Positions 17,928 through 25,565 of a stretch of DNA of 36,334 nt are shown one piece after another. The DNA is from an uncultured Pseudohongiella sp. (GTDB taxonomy: Bacteria; Pseudomonadota; Gammaproteobacteria; Pseudomonadales; Pseudohongiellaceae), in the NCBI GenBank assembly GCA_902591495.1, contig CACJAW010000021.1, positions 1-36,334 of the forward strand, given 5' to 3'. Position 1 is the stretch's first letter, and each line of letters begins with the position of its first letter. The position numbers and the translations under genes were made by a program. A model generated the notes under the pieces. It worked only from the letters and a program-made list of their open reading frames with translations. It had not been told where the DNA came from and ran no database searches.

Positions 17928-18584
17928 TTACCCGTGTCGCATCTCGTTGCTGTTTTTCGGGCTAATTTTGAACGTACAACGTCTCGCCCCATCTAAAAGA
18001 TGTTCAACTCTTTCAATATCTGCTTTTTTATCAAATACCGCTTGAAAACATGACAGTTCGGCTTTGCAAAAATGAGTACATTGCTTGGCAGCAGCATGAA
18101 TGGGGCAGTGGTTCTCAGTCAGGAGCCAGCCATCGGGCAGCAAGCGAACTTCAGCCATGTATCCCTCGTCACTTCTAAGTTCGGCCAGACGGATTATCTG
18201 ATTGCGCAAATGGGTGCCAGCCTCTTGTAGCTTCAATCTGTAGTTTTCCTGAATGGATTGATTGCGAGAATAAATTAACTCTTCTAAAAATTCTTGACCC
18301 TTGAGTTTTGTTGCAGCTACGATAAGATCGAGTGCAACGCTCTCATGACCATCTCTAAAGCGTTGATGTCCTCTTCTCGAAACTTTCCATAAGTTAAGAG
18401 GGCGCCCTCTATTTTGCTTCTTTGCCTCTGTCTGGCATACCAATCCTTTTGACTCCATGTCTGCTAGGTGCTGCCTAACTCCCATAGTCGTTTGTTCCAT
18501 GAACTTGGATAGGATCTTTATTGATTGAGGTCCTCGCACTTTTAGGCGTTTCAATATCTTTGTTTGACTGTCTGATAGTTCCAT
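17928..18584 (-). CDS. SufR-like winged-helix regulator with C-terminal cysteine cluster
   Basis: A 218-residue DNA-binding protein of the ArsR/DeoR-like COG2345 type. The start at 18584 is set by AAGGAG 8 bases upstream; an earlier frame start at 18626 lies inside the operator. The winged helix spans residues 1-75, with the recognition region around MEQTTMGVRQHLADMESKGLV. The C-terminal half carries Cys160, Cys169, Cys173, Cys179 and Cys203 in ENHCPI, CTHFCKAELSC and RRCTF. That pattern resembles SufR-type regulators, where such cysteines hold an iron-sulfur cluster; cluster binding here is inference. No suf or isc genes are nearby. A 20-bp inverted repeat lies 41 bp upstream, suggesting autoregulation. 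Confidence 0.8.
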   Translation of the reverse strand: MELSDSQTKILKRLKVRGPQSIKILSKFMEQTTMGVRQHLADMESKGLVCQTEAKKQNRGRPLNLWKVSRRGHQRFRDGHESVALDLIVAATKLKGQEFLEELIYSRNQSIQENYRLKLQEAGTHLRNQIIRLAELRSDEGYMAEVRLLPDGWLLTENHCPIHAAAKQCTHFCKAELSCFQAVFDKKADIERVEHLLDGARRCTFKISPKNSNEMRHG

Positions 18585-18624
18585 GAATTGGCTCCTTGTT
18601 TGCTTTAGTATCGGCCAATTAAGC

Positions 18625-18679
18625 AAAGTATTTAGTTTACTAAAATCGTAAAATTTATATTTAATAAACTAAATACTTT
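18625..18679. promoter_or_regulatory. Inverted-repeat operator candidate between regulator and putP
   Basis: Two 20-bp arms in opposite orientation, 18625-18644 and 18660-18679, match at 19 of 20 positions (15 contiguous, AAAGTATTTAGTTTA) and are separated by 15 bp. The centres are about 35 bp apart, or three to four helical turns. The left arm also contains the local palindrome TTTAGT-TT-ACTAAA. It lies in the regulator's likely promoter, 41 bp from its ATG, and about 180 bp before putP. Confidence 0.65.
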
Positions 18680-18755
18680 ACTAATAAGCAATTAAATATG
18701 AAGATATTTGGACTTGCCCTACCATGACTTGTATTCCTCACGCCCATTGCCAAAT

Positions 18756-18794
18756 GTGCTTACTCAAGCACTTCCCGCGTGCAATTGTTTGAGT
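18756..18794 (+). promoter_or_regulatory. Alternative hairpins in the putP leader
   Basis: GTGCTT-ACTC-AAGCAC (18756-18771) is a perfect six-base-pair hairpin with a four-base loop. The same AAGCAC strand can instead pair downstream: ACTCAAGCAC (18762-18771) with GTGC (18779-18782) and TTGAGT (18789-18794). The two folds are mutually exclusive. They end 63 bases before the putP start. No poly-T run follows, so this is not a simple terminator. Confidence 0.35.
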
Positions 18795-18857
18795 GAGTAG
18801 AATAAGATAAGGGTATTTCAGTTCTTCCTAGCAAGAAGTAGAGTTTGATAGATAAAT

Positions 18858-20330
18858 ATGACCATGAGCTACCCATTATTGATTACTTTCTCGGCTTATT
18901 TCGGGCTTTTGTTTTTTCTTGGATTAAAGGCATATGGTCAAACTCAAAGTGTCGATGACTATATTTTAGGAGGTCGAAAACTCAGCCCGACCTTAGTGGC
19001 TTTGAGTGTTGGCGCTTCTGATATGAGTGGATGGTTGTTATTAGGATTGCCTGGCGCTGTTTATTTGTCTGGCTTAAGTGAGATTTGGATAGGTATTGGC
19101 CTTGCATTTGGTGCGTACCTAAATTGGCGTTTTATAGCTCGTTCTATTCGCATCTACAGTGAAAGAGTCGGTAACGCTCTGACTTTACCAGATTATTTTG
19201 AATTTAGATTCGATGACCAGTCAAGGCTCGTACGTTCAGTATCCGCGATTGTGATTCTGCTATTCTTTACATTTTATGTGGCTTCAGGACTAGTCGGCGG
19301 AGCATTACTCTTTGAAAACAGTTTTTCGATTAGTTATCAAAACGCGTTGCTGGGTGGTTGTTTTATCGTAGTTTTTTATACTTTCATTGGAGGCTTTTTG
19401 GCGGTTGTTTGGACAGATGCTGTGCAAGCCATATTGATCTTACTTGCTCTAATTGTCGCACCTCTCCTTGTTTTTATTTTCGCAGAAGACAGTGGACGCT
19501 TCATTAATCACATTGAAAACATAAAGCCCGGATCTACCAATGTATTCTCCGGCATTTCATTTATAGGCTTCATCTCATTACTAAGCTGGGGTCTAGGATA
19601 TTTTGGACAACCCCATATACTCACACGTTTCATGGCCGCGAAAAATCCAGATGAGATGATAACTGCCAGAAGAACTGGAATGAGCTGGATGATTATCGTT
19701 CTATTTGGCTCAGTCGCTAGCGGTCTGGCAGGAGTTATTCTTTTTGCCGAGGAACCATTAGATAATCCAGAAACTGTATTTATAGCGTTGAACCAGTCGC
19801 TCTTTAACCCATGGGTGGCAGGTGTGATAACCGCGGCAATTCTGTCAGCGATAATGTCTACTGTAGATTCTCAGCTTCTTGTCTCCGCGAGCGTGATAAG
19901 TGAAGACATCTACAGAGTATTTTTTCGTCCTAGAGCTTGTCAAGCTGAGCTAATTCTTGTAAGCCGGGTCGCGGTAATTTGTGTGGCATGTGTCGCCTTA
20001 TGGATAGCTAGTGACAAAAATAACAGCGTCCTAAATTTGGTAAGTTACGCTTGGGCAGGCTTTGGTTCTGCTTTTGGGCCCGTTATAATATTTTCTTTGC
20101 TAGTCAGAGATATGACTTCAAGATCAGCGGTTTTCAGTATGTTTGTTGGTGCTTCTACGGTAATCGTATGGTCGAAGTTGGAAGGAGGGGTTTTTGATTT
20201 ATATGAAATGATACCAGGATTTGCTGCCGCATCACTTTCAATTATCCTGTTTTGTAAATTTGCCCCTGAGAAAAATCCAAAATTACTAAAACAGTTCGAT
20301 GATATTAAATCGGAGATTAATTCTTCGTGA
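18858..20330 (+). CDS. putP: Sodium/proline symporter PutP
   Basis: A 490-residue sodium:solute symporter (SSS/SLC5 family) of the inner membrane with about 13 transmembrane helices; E. coli PutP has 502. The Na+-site Asp is in GASDMSGW (about 52-59), and the PutP-type blocks LSWGLGYFGQPHILTRFMA and ILSAIMSTVDSQLLVSASV are intact. It imports proline, for nitrogen and carbon or as an osmolyte. Proline dehydrogenase putA is not in the window, so the catabolic partner is elsewhere or absent. A long leader of more than 150 bp carries alternative hairpins, and a shared operator lies upstream. A purine stretch AGTAGAG precedes the ATG. Confidence 0.92.
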   Translation: MTMSYPLLITFSAYFGLLFFLGLKAYGQTQSVDDYILGGRKLSPTLVALSVGASDMSGWLLLGLPGAVYLSGLSEIWIGIGLAFGAYLNWRFIARSIRIYSERVGNALTLPDYFEFRFDDQSRLVRSVSAIVILLFFTFYVASGLVGGALLFENSFSISYQNALLGGCFIVVFYTFIGGFLAVVWTDAVQAILILLALIVAPLLVFIFAEDSGRFINHIENIKPGSTNVFSGISFIGFISLLSWGLGYFGQPHILTRFMAAKNPDEMITARRTGMSWMIIVLFGSVASGLAGVILFAEEPLDNPETVFIALNQSLFNPWVAGVITAAILSAIMSTVDSQLLVSASVISEDIYRVFFRPRACQAELILVSRVAVICVACVALWIASDKNNSVLNLVSYAWAGFGSAFGPVIIFSLLVRDMTSRSAVFSMFVGASTVIVWSKLEGGVFDLYEMIPGFAAASLSIILFCKFAPEKNPKLLKQFDDIKSEINSS

Positions 20331-20337
20331 GGTTTAT

Positions 20338-20787
20338 CTATGTCAGTTTCATTTCAATATGGGGAATTCCGTCCTCTAAGTAAGGTTCTGAATTGATTAT
20401 AAAACCAAGAGCTTGGTAAAATTTTTTGAGTCTTTCTTGAGCTGAAATGAAGATGCTTTCTTCTTTCCATTGTTCTCTGCATTCATTAATTGATTTGTTC
20501 ATTAATGCTTTTCCAGCTCCAGAGCTTCTTATAATTTTTTTTGTAATAACCCTGCCAATTGAAGCCCCGGAATATTTTGAGCCTGGTTTAATTAGCCTTG
20601 AATAAGCGACAAGTTCTTCATCTAGATAGCCACAAACGTGAATGGAATCGAAGTCGAGTTCGTCTAAGTCTTGATAGGGGCAATTTTGTTCAACAACGAA
20701 TACTTCTGCCCTTAATTGCAGAATTTTATAAAGTTCTTGCTTAGACAGTTGCTCAAATGTTTTTGAGGTAAAATCAATAAAGTTCAT
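20338..20787 (-). CDS. elaA: ElaA-type GNAT acetyltransferase
   Basis: A 149-residue GCN5-related N-acetyltransferase matching ElaA (E. coli 153). The N-terminal LYKILQLRAEVFVVEQNCPYQDLDELD is the ElaA hallmark. The acetyl-CoA loop corresponds to SIGRVITKKIIRSSGAGKALM, and the C-terminal FYQALGF is the usual GNAT strand-helix end. The acetyl acceptor is unknown. It converges with putP, 7 bp apart, and its promoter overlaps that of the tRNA-Arg gene. Confidence 0.9.
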   Translation of the reverse strand: MNFIDFTSKTFEQLSKQELYKILQLRAEVFVVEQNCPYQDLDELDFDSIHVCGYLDEELVAYSRLIKPGSKYSGASIGRVITKKIIRSSGAGKALMNKSINECREQWKEESIFISAQERLKKFYQALGFIINSEPYLEDGIPHIEMKLT

Positions 20788-20824
20788 TTAATGATATTCA
20801 TAATTTAAAGTTAACTACCCTAGC

Positions 20825-20852
20825 ATTATAGTTATTCATTGACGGTCGTAAA
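20825..20852 (-). promoter_or_regulatory. Sigma-70 promoter candidate for elaA
   Basis: On the minus strand a consensus TATAAT (plus positions 20825-20830) follows TTTACG (20847-20852) with a 16-base spacer. Initiation near 20818 would give about a 30-base leader to elaA. It overlaps the oppositely oriented tRNA promoter. Confidence 0.45.
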
Positions 20853-20867
20853 TATCATTGGAATACT
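20839..20867 (+). promoter_or_regulatory. Promoter candidate for tRNA-Arg
   Basis: TTGACG at 20839-20844, 17 bases, then AATACT at 20862-20867. Initiation would fall a few bases before the mature 5' end at 20877. Confidence 0.4.
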
Positions 20868-20876
20868 TGCGTTTAA

Positions 20877-20953
20877 GTCCCCGTAGCTCAGCTGGATAGA
20901 GCAATCGCCTCCTAAGCGATAGGTCGGCCGTTCGAATCGGCCCGGGGACACCA
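20877..20953 (+). tRNA. tRNA-Arg (anticodon CCT)
   Basis: A 77-base cloverleaf with all stems paired. The acceptor is GTCCCCG with CGGGGAC, discriminator A, and an encoded CCA (20951-20953). The anticodon stem ATCGC/GCGAT encloses loop CTCCTAA, with anticodon CCT at 20911-20913, which reads the AGG codon. The T arm is GGCCG-TTCGAAT-CGGCC. It stands alone between elaA and the 3' end of ygfZ. No integrase or duplicated 3' end is nearby, so it is not marked as an attachment site. Confidence 0.97.
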
Positions 20954-20976
20954 TCAGGTTGTCAGTCCATTATCAA

Positions 20977-21900
20977 TTATTGATCATCAGTGAGGGGGTA
21001 GCTCAAGGACTGTAAATTTAACTCTTGCTCTTCATCTGTTTGAGTCGATAGCGAAAAGCTACTTTCTTTACTTGCTATGTCGAGAATAGATAGCAATGCT
21101 GAATTCTCAGATTCGTTAGAAGTATTGCTATAAGCCAATACTTTTGAGAGGCTTGTTTTCTCCCCGTGCCGCTGGATTACCTCGCAATCTTGCTTAATCA
21201 AGCTTTTACTGAGCAATAAGGATAACCTCTTTTTCGCGCTCCCTCGATAATGCATTCTGGCTATAATTTCTTGACCAGTATAACAACCTTTAGAAAAATC
21301 AATTATTCCTGATAAATCGTAGTTGAGTGCTTGTGGGGTGTGCTCTTCACTCAATTGGGGACTGATGTGAATGAACCCTTGCAATATATCTTTTTTATTC
21401 CAGCTCTCCTCTGCGTCAAAGTCGTGATCGATTCCCCAGTCTTTAAATCGTCTTTCATCGTGAACCCAAACCTCAAGACGCTTATCTTTCCCGGGGATGC
21501 GAACAAAAATTGCCTGGTTACTGATATGGCAAGCGAGGGCACATTCGGGTAACTTTTCGATGTTTTTGCTGAGAAATGCTTCATCCTCATCTGCCATCGC
21601 ACCTAAGACCTTGGTGAACCTTGTTTCTGTAGATAGTTCAACTTTTGAAAAAATAGCATACTTCGCAAGTGTGTTTTTTATTATCCCCGCCATACCACTC
21701 TGAGTCCTCAAAACACAGTCTTCGCCATCTAGTGCCAGTAAAAAATCGGCAATTACTCTACCTTTCAGATTACAAATAGCGCCAGCTAACGCACTGTTTT
21801 CTGACAACTTTTCAACATCACAAGTGACTTGGCCTTGAAGAAAGGCTTTAGCATCGGGTCCAGTTACCGTAACAAATTCGTAATTTTTAATTTCAATCAT
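20977..21900 (-). CDS. ygfZ: Folate-binding Fe-S assembly/repair protein YgfZ
   Basis: A tetrahydrofolate-binding protein of the IbaG/GcvT-like fold that helps maintain certain iron-sulfur enzymes, including MiaB in E. coli. From the ATG at 21900 it has 307 residues (E. coli 326); a TTG two codons upstream is possible. The signature K-G-C-Y-T-G-Q-E is intact with Cys206, followed by IIARMHYRG. The N-terminal VTGPDAKAFLQGQVTCDV is also family typical. It diverges from sdhE with a 111-bp spacer, the arrangement found in E. coli. Confidence 0.93.
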   Translation of the reverse strand: MIEIKNYEFVTVTGPDAKAFLQGQVTCDVEKLSENSALAGAICNLKGRVIADFLLALDGEDCVLRTQSGMAGIIKNTLAKYAIFSKVELSTETRFTKVLGAMADEDEAFLSKNIEKLPECALACHISNQAIFVRIPGKDKRLEVWVHDERRFKDWGIDHDFDAEESWNKKDILQGFIHISPQLSEEHTPQALNYDLSGIIDFSKGCYTGQEIIARMHYRGSAKKRLSLLLSKSLIKQDCEVIQRHGEKTSLSKVLAYSNTSNESENSALLSILDIASKESSFSLSTQTDEEQELNLQSLSYPLTDDQ

Positions 21901-22011
21901 AGTCAATAAGTCATCAAATTTTTGTTTGCTTACGTATTAGAACTTATCAAATTTTAGTTCATGTTAAAGTAGTTAATCAAAATACTGTTAATTGCAACGG
22001 CAAGCGATTCT

Positions 22012-22266
22012 ATGAAAGATTTAAATAAGCACAGAATATTTTGGCATAGTCGACGTGGAATGTTGGAGCTGGATTTGCTCCTCGTTCCTTTTGTTCAAGA
22101 TGTTTTTGACGATCTTACTGTCAAAGATCAAATTCTATACCGAGATCTTCTTCTTCTAGAAGATCAGGATATCTATGCGTTATTAATGGGTTCTAGTCAT
22201 TCCGAACATACTAAATATGCTGCCATTACCACAAAAATTCTCGCCCATAATAAAGATCAACGCTAG
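22012..22266 (+). CDS. sdhE: FAD assembly factor SdhE
   Basis: An 84-residue helical protein that helps attach FAD covalently to SdhA and FrdA. The essential RGMxE motif is RGMLE (15-19) and the later LLEDQDIYALLMG segment matches the family. It diverges from ygfZ; TTGTTT at 21922 and TATCAA at 21945 with a 17-base spacer could be its promoter. The small membrane partner ygfX, common next to it, is missing, and nadB converges 9 bp away. NadB itself binds FAD non-covalently, so no direct client link is implied. Confidence 0.95.
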   Translation: MKDLNKHRIFWHSRRGMLELDLLLVPFVQDVFDDLTVKDQILYRDLLLLEDQDIYALLMGSSHSEHTKYAAITTKILAHNKDQR

Positions 22267-22275
22267 GGTTTAACT

Positions 22276-23916
22276 TTAATTTCTAGGGGAGGTAAGTGGC
22301 GAAAGTACCGTGTCTTTAGCTTCTTCCTCGGTTTTGGGATAATCGATGATGTAATGCAGTCCCCGACTCTCCTGCCTTTTCAAGGCACACTTAATAACCA
22401 ATTCCGCAACTAAAGCGATATTTCTCAGTTCTAAGTTGTCGATCGTAACTCTGTTCTTTCTGTAGTAATCGCGAATTTCTTCGCGAAGTGTTTTTATTCT
22501 TCGGTCTGCCATTTTTAGACGTTTACTACTTCGGACAATCCCTACAAAGTTCCACATTAATCGGCGAATTTCGTCCCAATTATGCGAGACAAGCACTTCA
22601 TCATCGGAGTTCGTGACTTCACTTTCATCCCATTCCGGAATAGAGGTAGAAAAGCACACACTCCTGATTTTTTCTGAAATACTGCTTGCGGCACCAAAAG
22701 CGACCAAAAAACATTCAAGCAATGAATTGCTAGCCATGCGATTTGCACCATGTAATCCGCTGCAGCTGGTTTCTCCGATGGCATACAAATTATCAATATC
22801 TGTCTCTCCTCTCTCGTTAATCACTACCCCTCCACAGGTGTAATGTGCTGCTGGGACGACTGGGATTCGGTCTTTAGTGATATCGATTCCAAATTTTAGA
22901 CAGCGCTCATAAATATTGGGGAAATGGCTCGTGATAAAGCTGGGTTGTCTATGAGTAATGTTCAAGTAAACGCAATCGCAACCTGAGCGCTTCATCTCAT
23001 GATCTATCGCTCTGGCAACGATATCTCTCGGCGCAAGCTCACCCCTCTTGTCGAACTTTGACATGAATCGAGTACCATCAGATAGCTCTAGCATGGCGCC
23101 CTCGCCTCGAAGGGCCTCTGAAATTAAAAACGATTTTGCGTGAGGGTGATAAAGGCAGGTCGGATGAAATTGATTGAACTCCATATTTGCGACTCTGCAA
23201 CCGGCTCGCCAGGCCATCGCTATGCCATCTCCACTGGCGCCATCTGGGTTTGAGGTGTAGAGATAAGTCTTGCTGGCACCTCCAGTGGCAAGGGCAACAA
23301 ACTTTGCTTGAATTACATCGACTTTGCGAGATTTATGATTAAATACGTACAGGCCCACACATTTTCTTTTACCATCATTATCACATTGAGTGATTAAGTC
23401 CACAGCCATGCACTCCTCAACTAATTTAATGTTTGGGTGCTCGGCGGCCCGTTCGCGAAGCGTCTCAAAAACTGCCTTACCGGTTGCATCAGTTGCGTGG
23501 ATAATTCTTCGATGACTGTGGCCTCCCTCCTGTGTTAGATGGAGTGAACTGAGTTTTGCGGAATCCGGGTTGATTGAATGATTTTTACCTTCGTTGGTCT
23601 TTGTGGTAAACGGAACTCCTTGTCTTAGTAGCCATTCGACAGCCTCTGCACCCCGCGAAATCATGTGTCTAACAACATCTGGATTGCAAAGGCCGACACC
23701 CGCATTAAATGTGTCTTCGATATGCGACTCAAGACTATCTTTTTCATCGAGTACCGCGGCAATTCCCCCTTGCGCATAAAAAGTGGCACCTTCGCGCAGA
23801 TCGCTTTTACTTAACACGGTAACTTTGGAAAAGTCAGCCGCTCGCAACGCGAGAGTTAAGCCTGCTGCACCACTTCCAACGATCAAAATGTCTGTTCTAT
23901 CAGTTTGTCCAATCAT
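22276..23916 (-). CDS. nadB: L-aspartate oxidase NadB
   Basis: First step of de novo NAD synthesis: oxidises L-aspartate to iminoaspartate, which NadA uses. The protein has 546 residues (E. coli 540). The FAD-binding motif is GSGAAG (14-19). Family blocks include GATFYAQGGIA, LTQEGGHSHRRIIH, EFNQFHPTCL, LAPRDIVARAID, PAAHYTCGGV and GLHGANRMASNSLLE, carrying the catalytic Glu, His and Arg residues. The C-terminal helical domain is complete. It diverges from rpoE, as in E. coli and Pseudomonas, across 299 bp that hold the rpoE promoters. Confidence 0.97.
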   Translation of the reverse strand: MIGQTDRTDILIVGSGAAGLTLALRAADFSKVTVLSKSDLREGATFYAQGGIAAVLDEKDSLESHIEDTFNAGVGLCNPDVVRHMISRGAEAVEWLLRQGVPFTTKTNEGKNHSINPDSAKLSSLHLTQEGGHSHRRIIHATDATGKAVFETLRERAAEHPNIKLVEECMAVDLITQCDNDGKRKCVGLYVFNHKSRKVDVIQAKFVALATGGASKTYLYTSNPDGASGDGIAMAWRAGCRVANMEFNQFHPTCLYHPHAKSFLISEALRGEGAMLELSDGTRFMSKFDKRGELAPRDIVARAIDHEMKRSGCDCVYLNITHRQPSFITSHFPNIYERCLKFGIDITKDRIPVVPAAHYTCGGVVINERGETDIDNLYAIGETSCSGLHGANRMASNSLLECFLVAFGAASSISEKIRSVCFSTSIPEWDESEVTNSDDEVLVSHNWDEIRRLMWNFVGIVRSSKRLKMADRRIKTLREEIRDYYRKNRVTIDNLELRNIALVAELVIKCALKRQESRGLHYIIDYPKTEEEAKDTVLSPLTSPRN

Positions 23917-23940
23917 TTGTCTTAACTATCCGATAACTTA

Positions 23941-23969
23941 TTGACATAAGTAAGGCCTGCCCATAGATT
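23941..23969 (+). promoter_or_regulatory. Distal sigma-70 promoter candidate of the rpoE operon (P1)
   Basis: A perfect TTGACA (23941-23946), a 17-base spacer and TAGATT (23964-23969). It would give a leader of about 240 bases to rpoE and supply basal sigma-E independent of sigma-E itself. Confidence 0.45.
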
Positions 23970-24119
23970 GAATTTCAAAGCAATATATGGGGAATTACCC
24001 TGCCAAGATTAAAATATCTTTGACAGATCTATCAATACCAGACAGCTAACGCTACTAATTCGGGTATGGATTTTAAAACGTTAAACTGAGCAAAAACTTA
24101 ATTTTTCAACGTAATAACA

Positions 24120-24146
24120 GAACTTTCTGCTCAAGTTGTTGTCTAT
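24120..24146 (+). promoter_or_regulatory. Sigma-E autoregulatory promoter candidate of rpoE (P2)
   Basis: GAACTT (24120-24125), 16 bases, then TCTAT (24142-24146) preceded by G. This closely fits the RpoE/AlgU consensus of GAACTT and TCTGA-like boxes. It lies about 65 bases before the rpoE ATG, so positive autoregulation is expected. Confidence 0.65.
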
Positions 24147-24215
24147 GAAATGTGATACTTCGGTTAGCTCTGTCAGTGAGTGTATAAAAACCAGTCTTGA
24201 TGGAGCGATCAGCGG

Positions 24216-24785
24216 ATGCCAGCAGATACCGATCAGCAGCTAGTTGAAAAGGCACTAGGCGGGAATAGGAATGCTTTTGATATGCTTGTTCTACGTCATC
24301 AAAACCGTGTTGCTGCGATAGTCGCCAGGATCATTCGTGATCCGAAGGAAACAGAGGATGTCTGCCAGGAAGCTTTTATAAAGGCCTATGGTGCGTTGAG
24401 ATTGTTTCGGGGAGAAAGTAAGTTCTATACTTGGCTTTATAGGATAGCTATTAATACCGCAAAAAATCATATTGTTTCGCGCGGCCGGCGACCGCCGGCA
24501 AGAGATATCGAAATAAATGAACTCGAAAATGCGGAGCATACGATTTTCCTGGGCGACATTGAAACACCTGAGAACACTTTAAATACGGAAAAATTGAAGA
24601 GAGCAATAGAGGATGCAATAGAAGCTTTACCATCTGATTTAAGGACGGCCTTTACGTTGCGCGAATTTTCTGGTCTCAGTTATGAGGATATAACTGAAAT
24701 TATGGATTGCCCTGTGGGTACTGTTCGATCTCGAATATTTCGAGCTAGAGAGGCAATTGATAACTCCATAAAAGAATTACTATGA
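24216..24785 (+). CDS. rpoE: RNA polymerase sigma factor RpoE (AlgU)
   Basis: Extracytoplasmic-function sigma factor for envelope stress, 189 residues (E. coli 191). Region 2 includes ETEDVCQEAFIKAYGALRLF and the -10 melting part FYTWLYRIAINTAKNHI. Region 4 is LPSDLRTAFTLREFSGLSYEDI followed by the recognition helix CPVGTVRSRIFRAREAI. The gene is 69 bp ahead of its anti-sigma factor. A sigma-E-type promoter sits just upstream, and a sigma-70-type promoter farther up. Confidence 0.97.
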   Translation: MPADTDQQLVEKALGGNRNAFDMLVLRHQNRVAAIVARIIRDPKETEDVCQEAFIKAYGALRLFRGESKFYTWLYRIAINTAKNHIVSRGRRPPARDIEINELENAEHTIFLGDIETPENTLNTEKLKRAIEDAIEALPSDLRTAFTLREFSGLSYEDITEIMDCPVGTVRSRIFRAREAIDNSIKELL

Positions 24786-24854
24786 AGAAGCGTTACCAAA
24801 CACAGCAACAGTTAAGTACTTAGCGAATAAGAGTCATGAGGTAGGAGTCGTTTT

Positions 24855-25418
24855 ATGTCGGAGTTTGATGCGGAATCATTGTCAGCGCTTTTGGACAACG
24901 AGGCAGATGATTTGTCGTTGCCTCGAATTCTTGAGTCCTATGAAGAGAACTCTAACCTTGTTGAGAAATGGCGAAGATATAATTTAGTGCAAGCGGCTAT
25001 TCATAATGAAGTTGTCCAAGTAAGTCCAAATCTACGAAAAGATATCTATGAAAGCATTAAAGGTAAAAATGACCTTAATGGTTTTGAAATCTTTGGTTCT
25101 CGAGGCCAATTACTAAAAATAGCCATTGCGGCCTCAGTGGCGACTATTTTTGTTTTGAGTGGGAGATTTATTCTAGAGGACGCAGGGAGTGCGTCTCAAA
25201 TAGCGGATCAAAGATTGATATCTACTGATAATTTAGAAGCAATACCTCCTTTTAGCAATGGGGAAGAATATAGTGAAGCGGAACTCAAGGCTCAAGAACT
25301 ATTAAAAGAGTACATTAGTCGCATTCATATAGATGAGGAGGCACCCCCTGTAATTGAACATCTTCACAATTCGCCTCTTTATAGGTTGGTCAATCAAATA
25401 GAATCTCGAAATAACTGA
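24855..25418 (+). CDS. rseA: Anti-sigma-E factor RseA (MucA)
   Basis: A single-pass inner-membrane protein of 187 residues that holds RpoE inactive until proteolysis. The cytoplasmic N-terminal domain has the RseA_N pattern ESLSALLDNEADDLSLPRIL and WRRYNLVQAAI (8-50). The membrane helix is about 86-106. The periplasmic part is short, acidic and rich in Glu. AGGAG lies 8 bases before the ATG. By family knowledge DegS and RseP would degrade it; neither is in the window. RseB/MucB, which normally follows and protects the periplasmic part, is absent. Confidence 0.92.
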   Translation: MSEFDAESLSALLDNEADDLSLPRILESYEENSNLVEKWRRYNLVQAAIHNEVVQVSPNLRKDIYESIKGKNDLNGFEIFGSRGQLLKIAIAASVATIFVLSGRFILEDAGSASQIADQRLISTDNLEAIPPFSNGEEYSEAELKAQELLKEYISRIHIDEEAPPVIEHLHNSPLYRLVNQIESRNN

Positions 25419-25565
25419 AGGACATCTTTTTCAGAATTTATTTGTGGCTTGAATCCATGCAGTAAAGCGCCCATCAGATACCCTTCTTGCTCTGTCCGCA
25501 TTATGATATGATCTAATCTTGATACTCAGTGATTTGGAAAACCAATACGTCTATGGAATTCAGCC

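Noticed and set aside
20877-20953. tRNA-Arg as an integration site for a mobile element
   Set aside because: No integrase, no repeated 3' tRNA end and conserved housekeeping genes on both sides.
24066-24089. An eight-codon ORF in the rpoE leader
   Set aside because: Too short, no ribosome site, and expected by chance.
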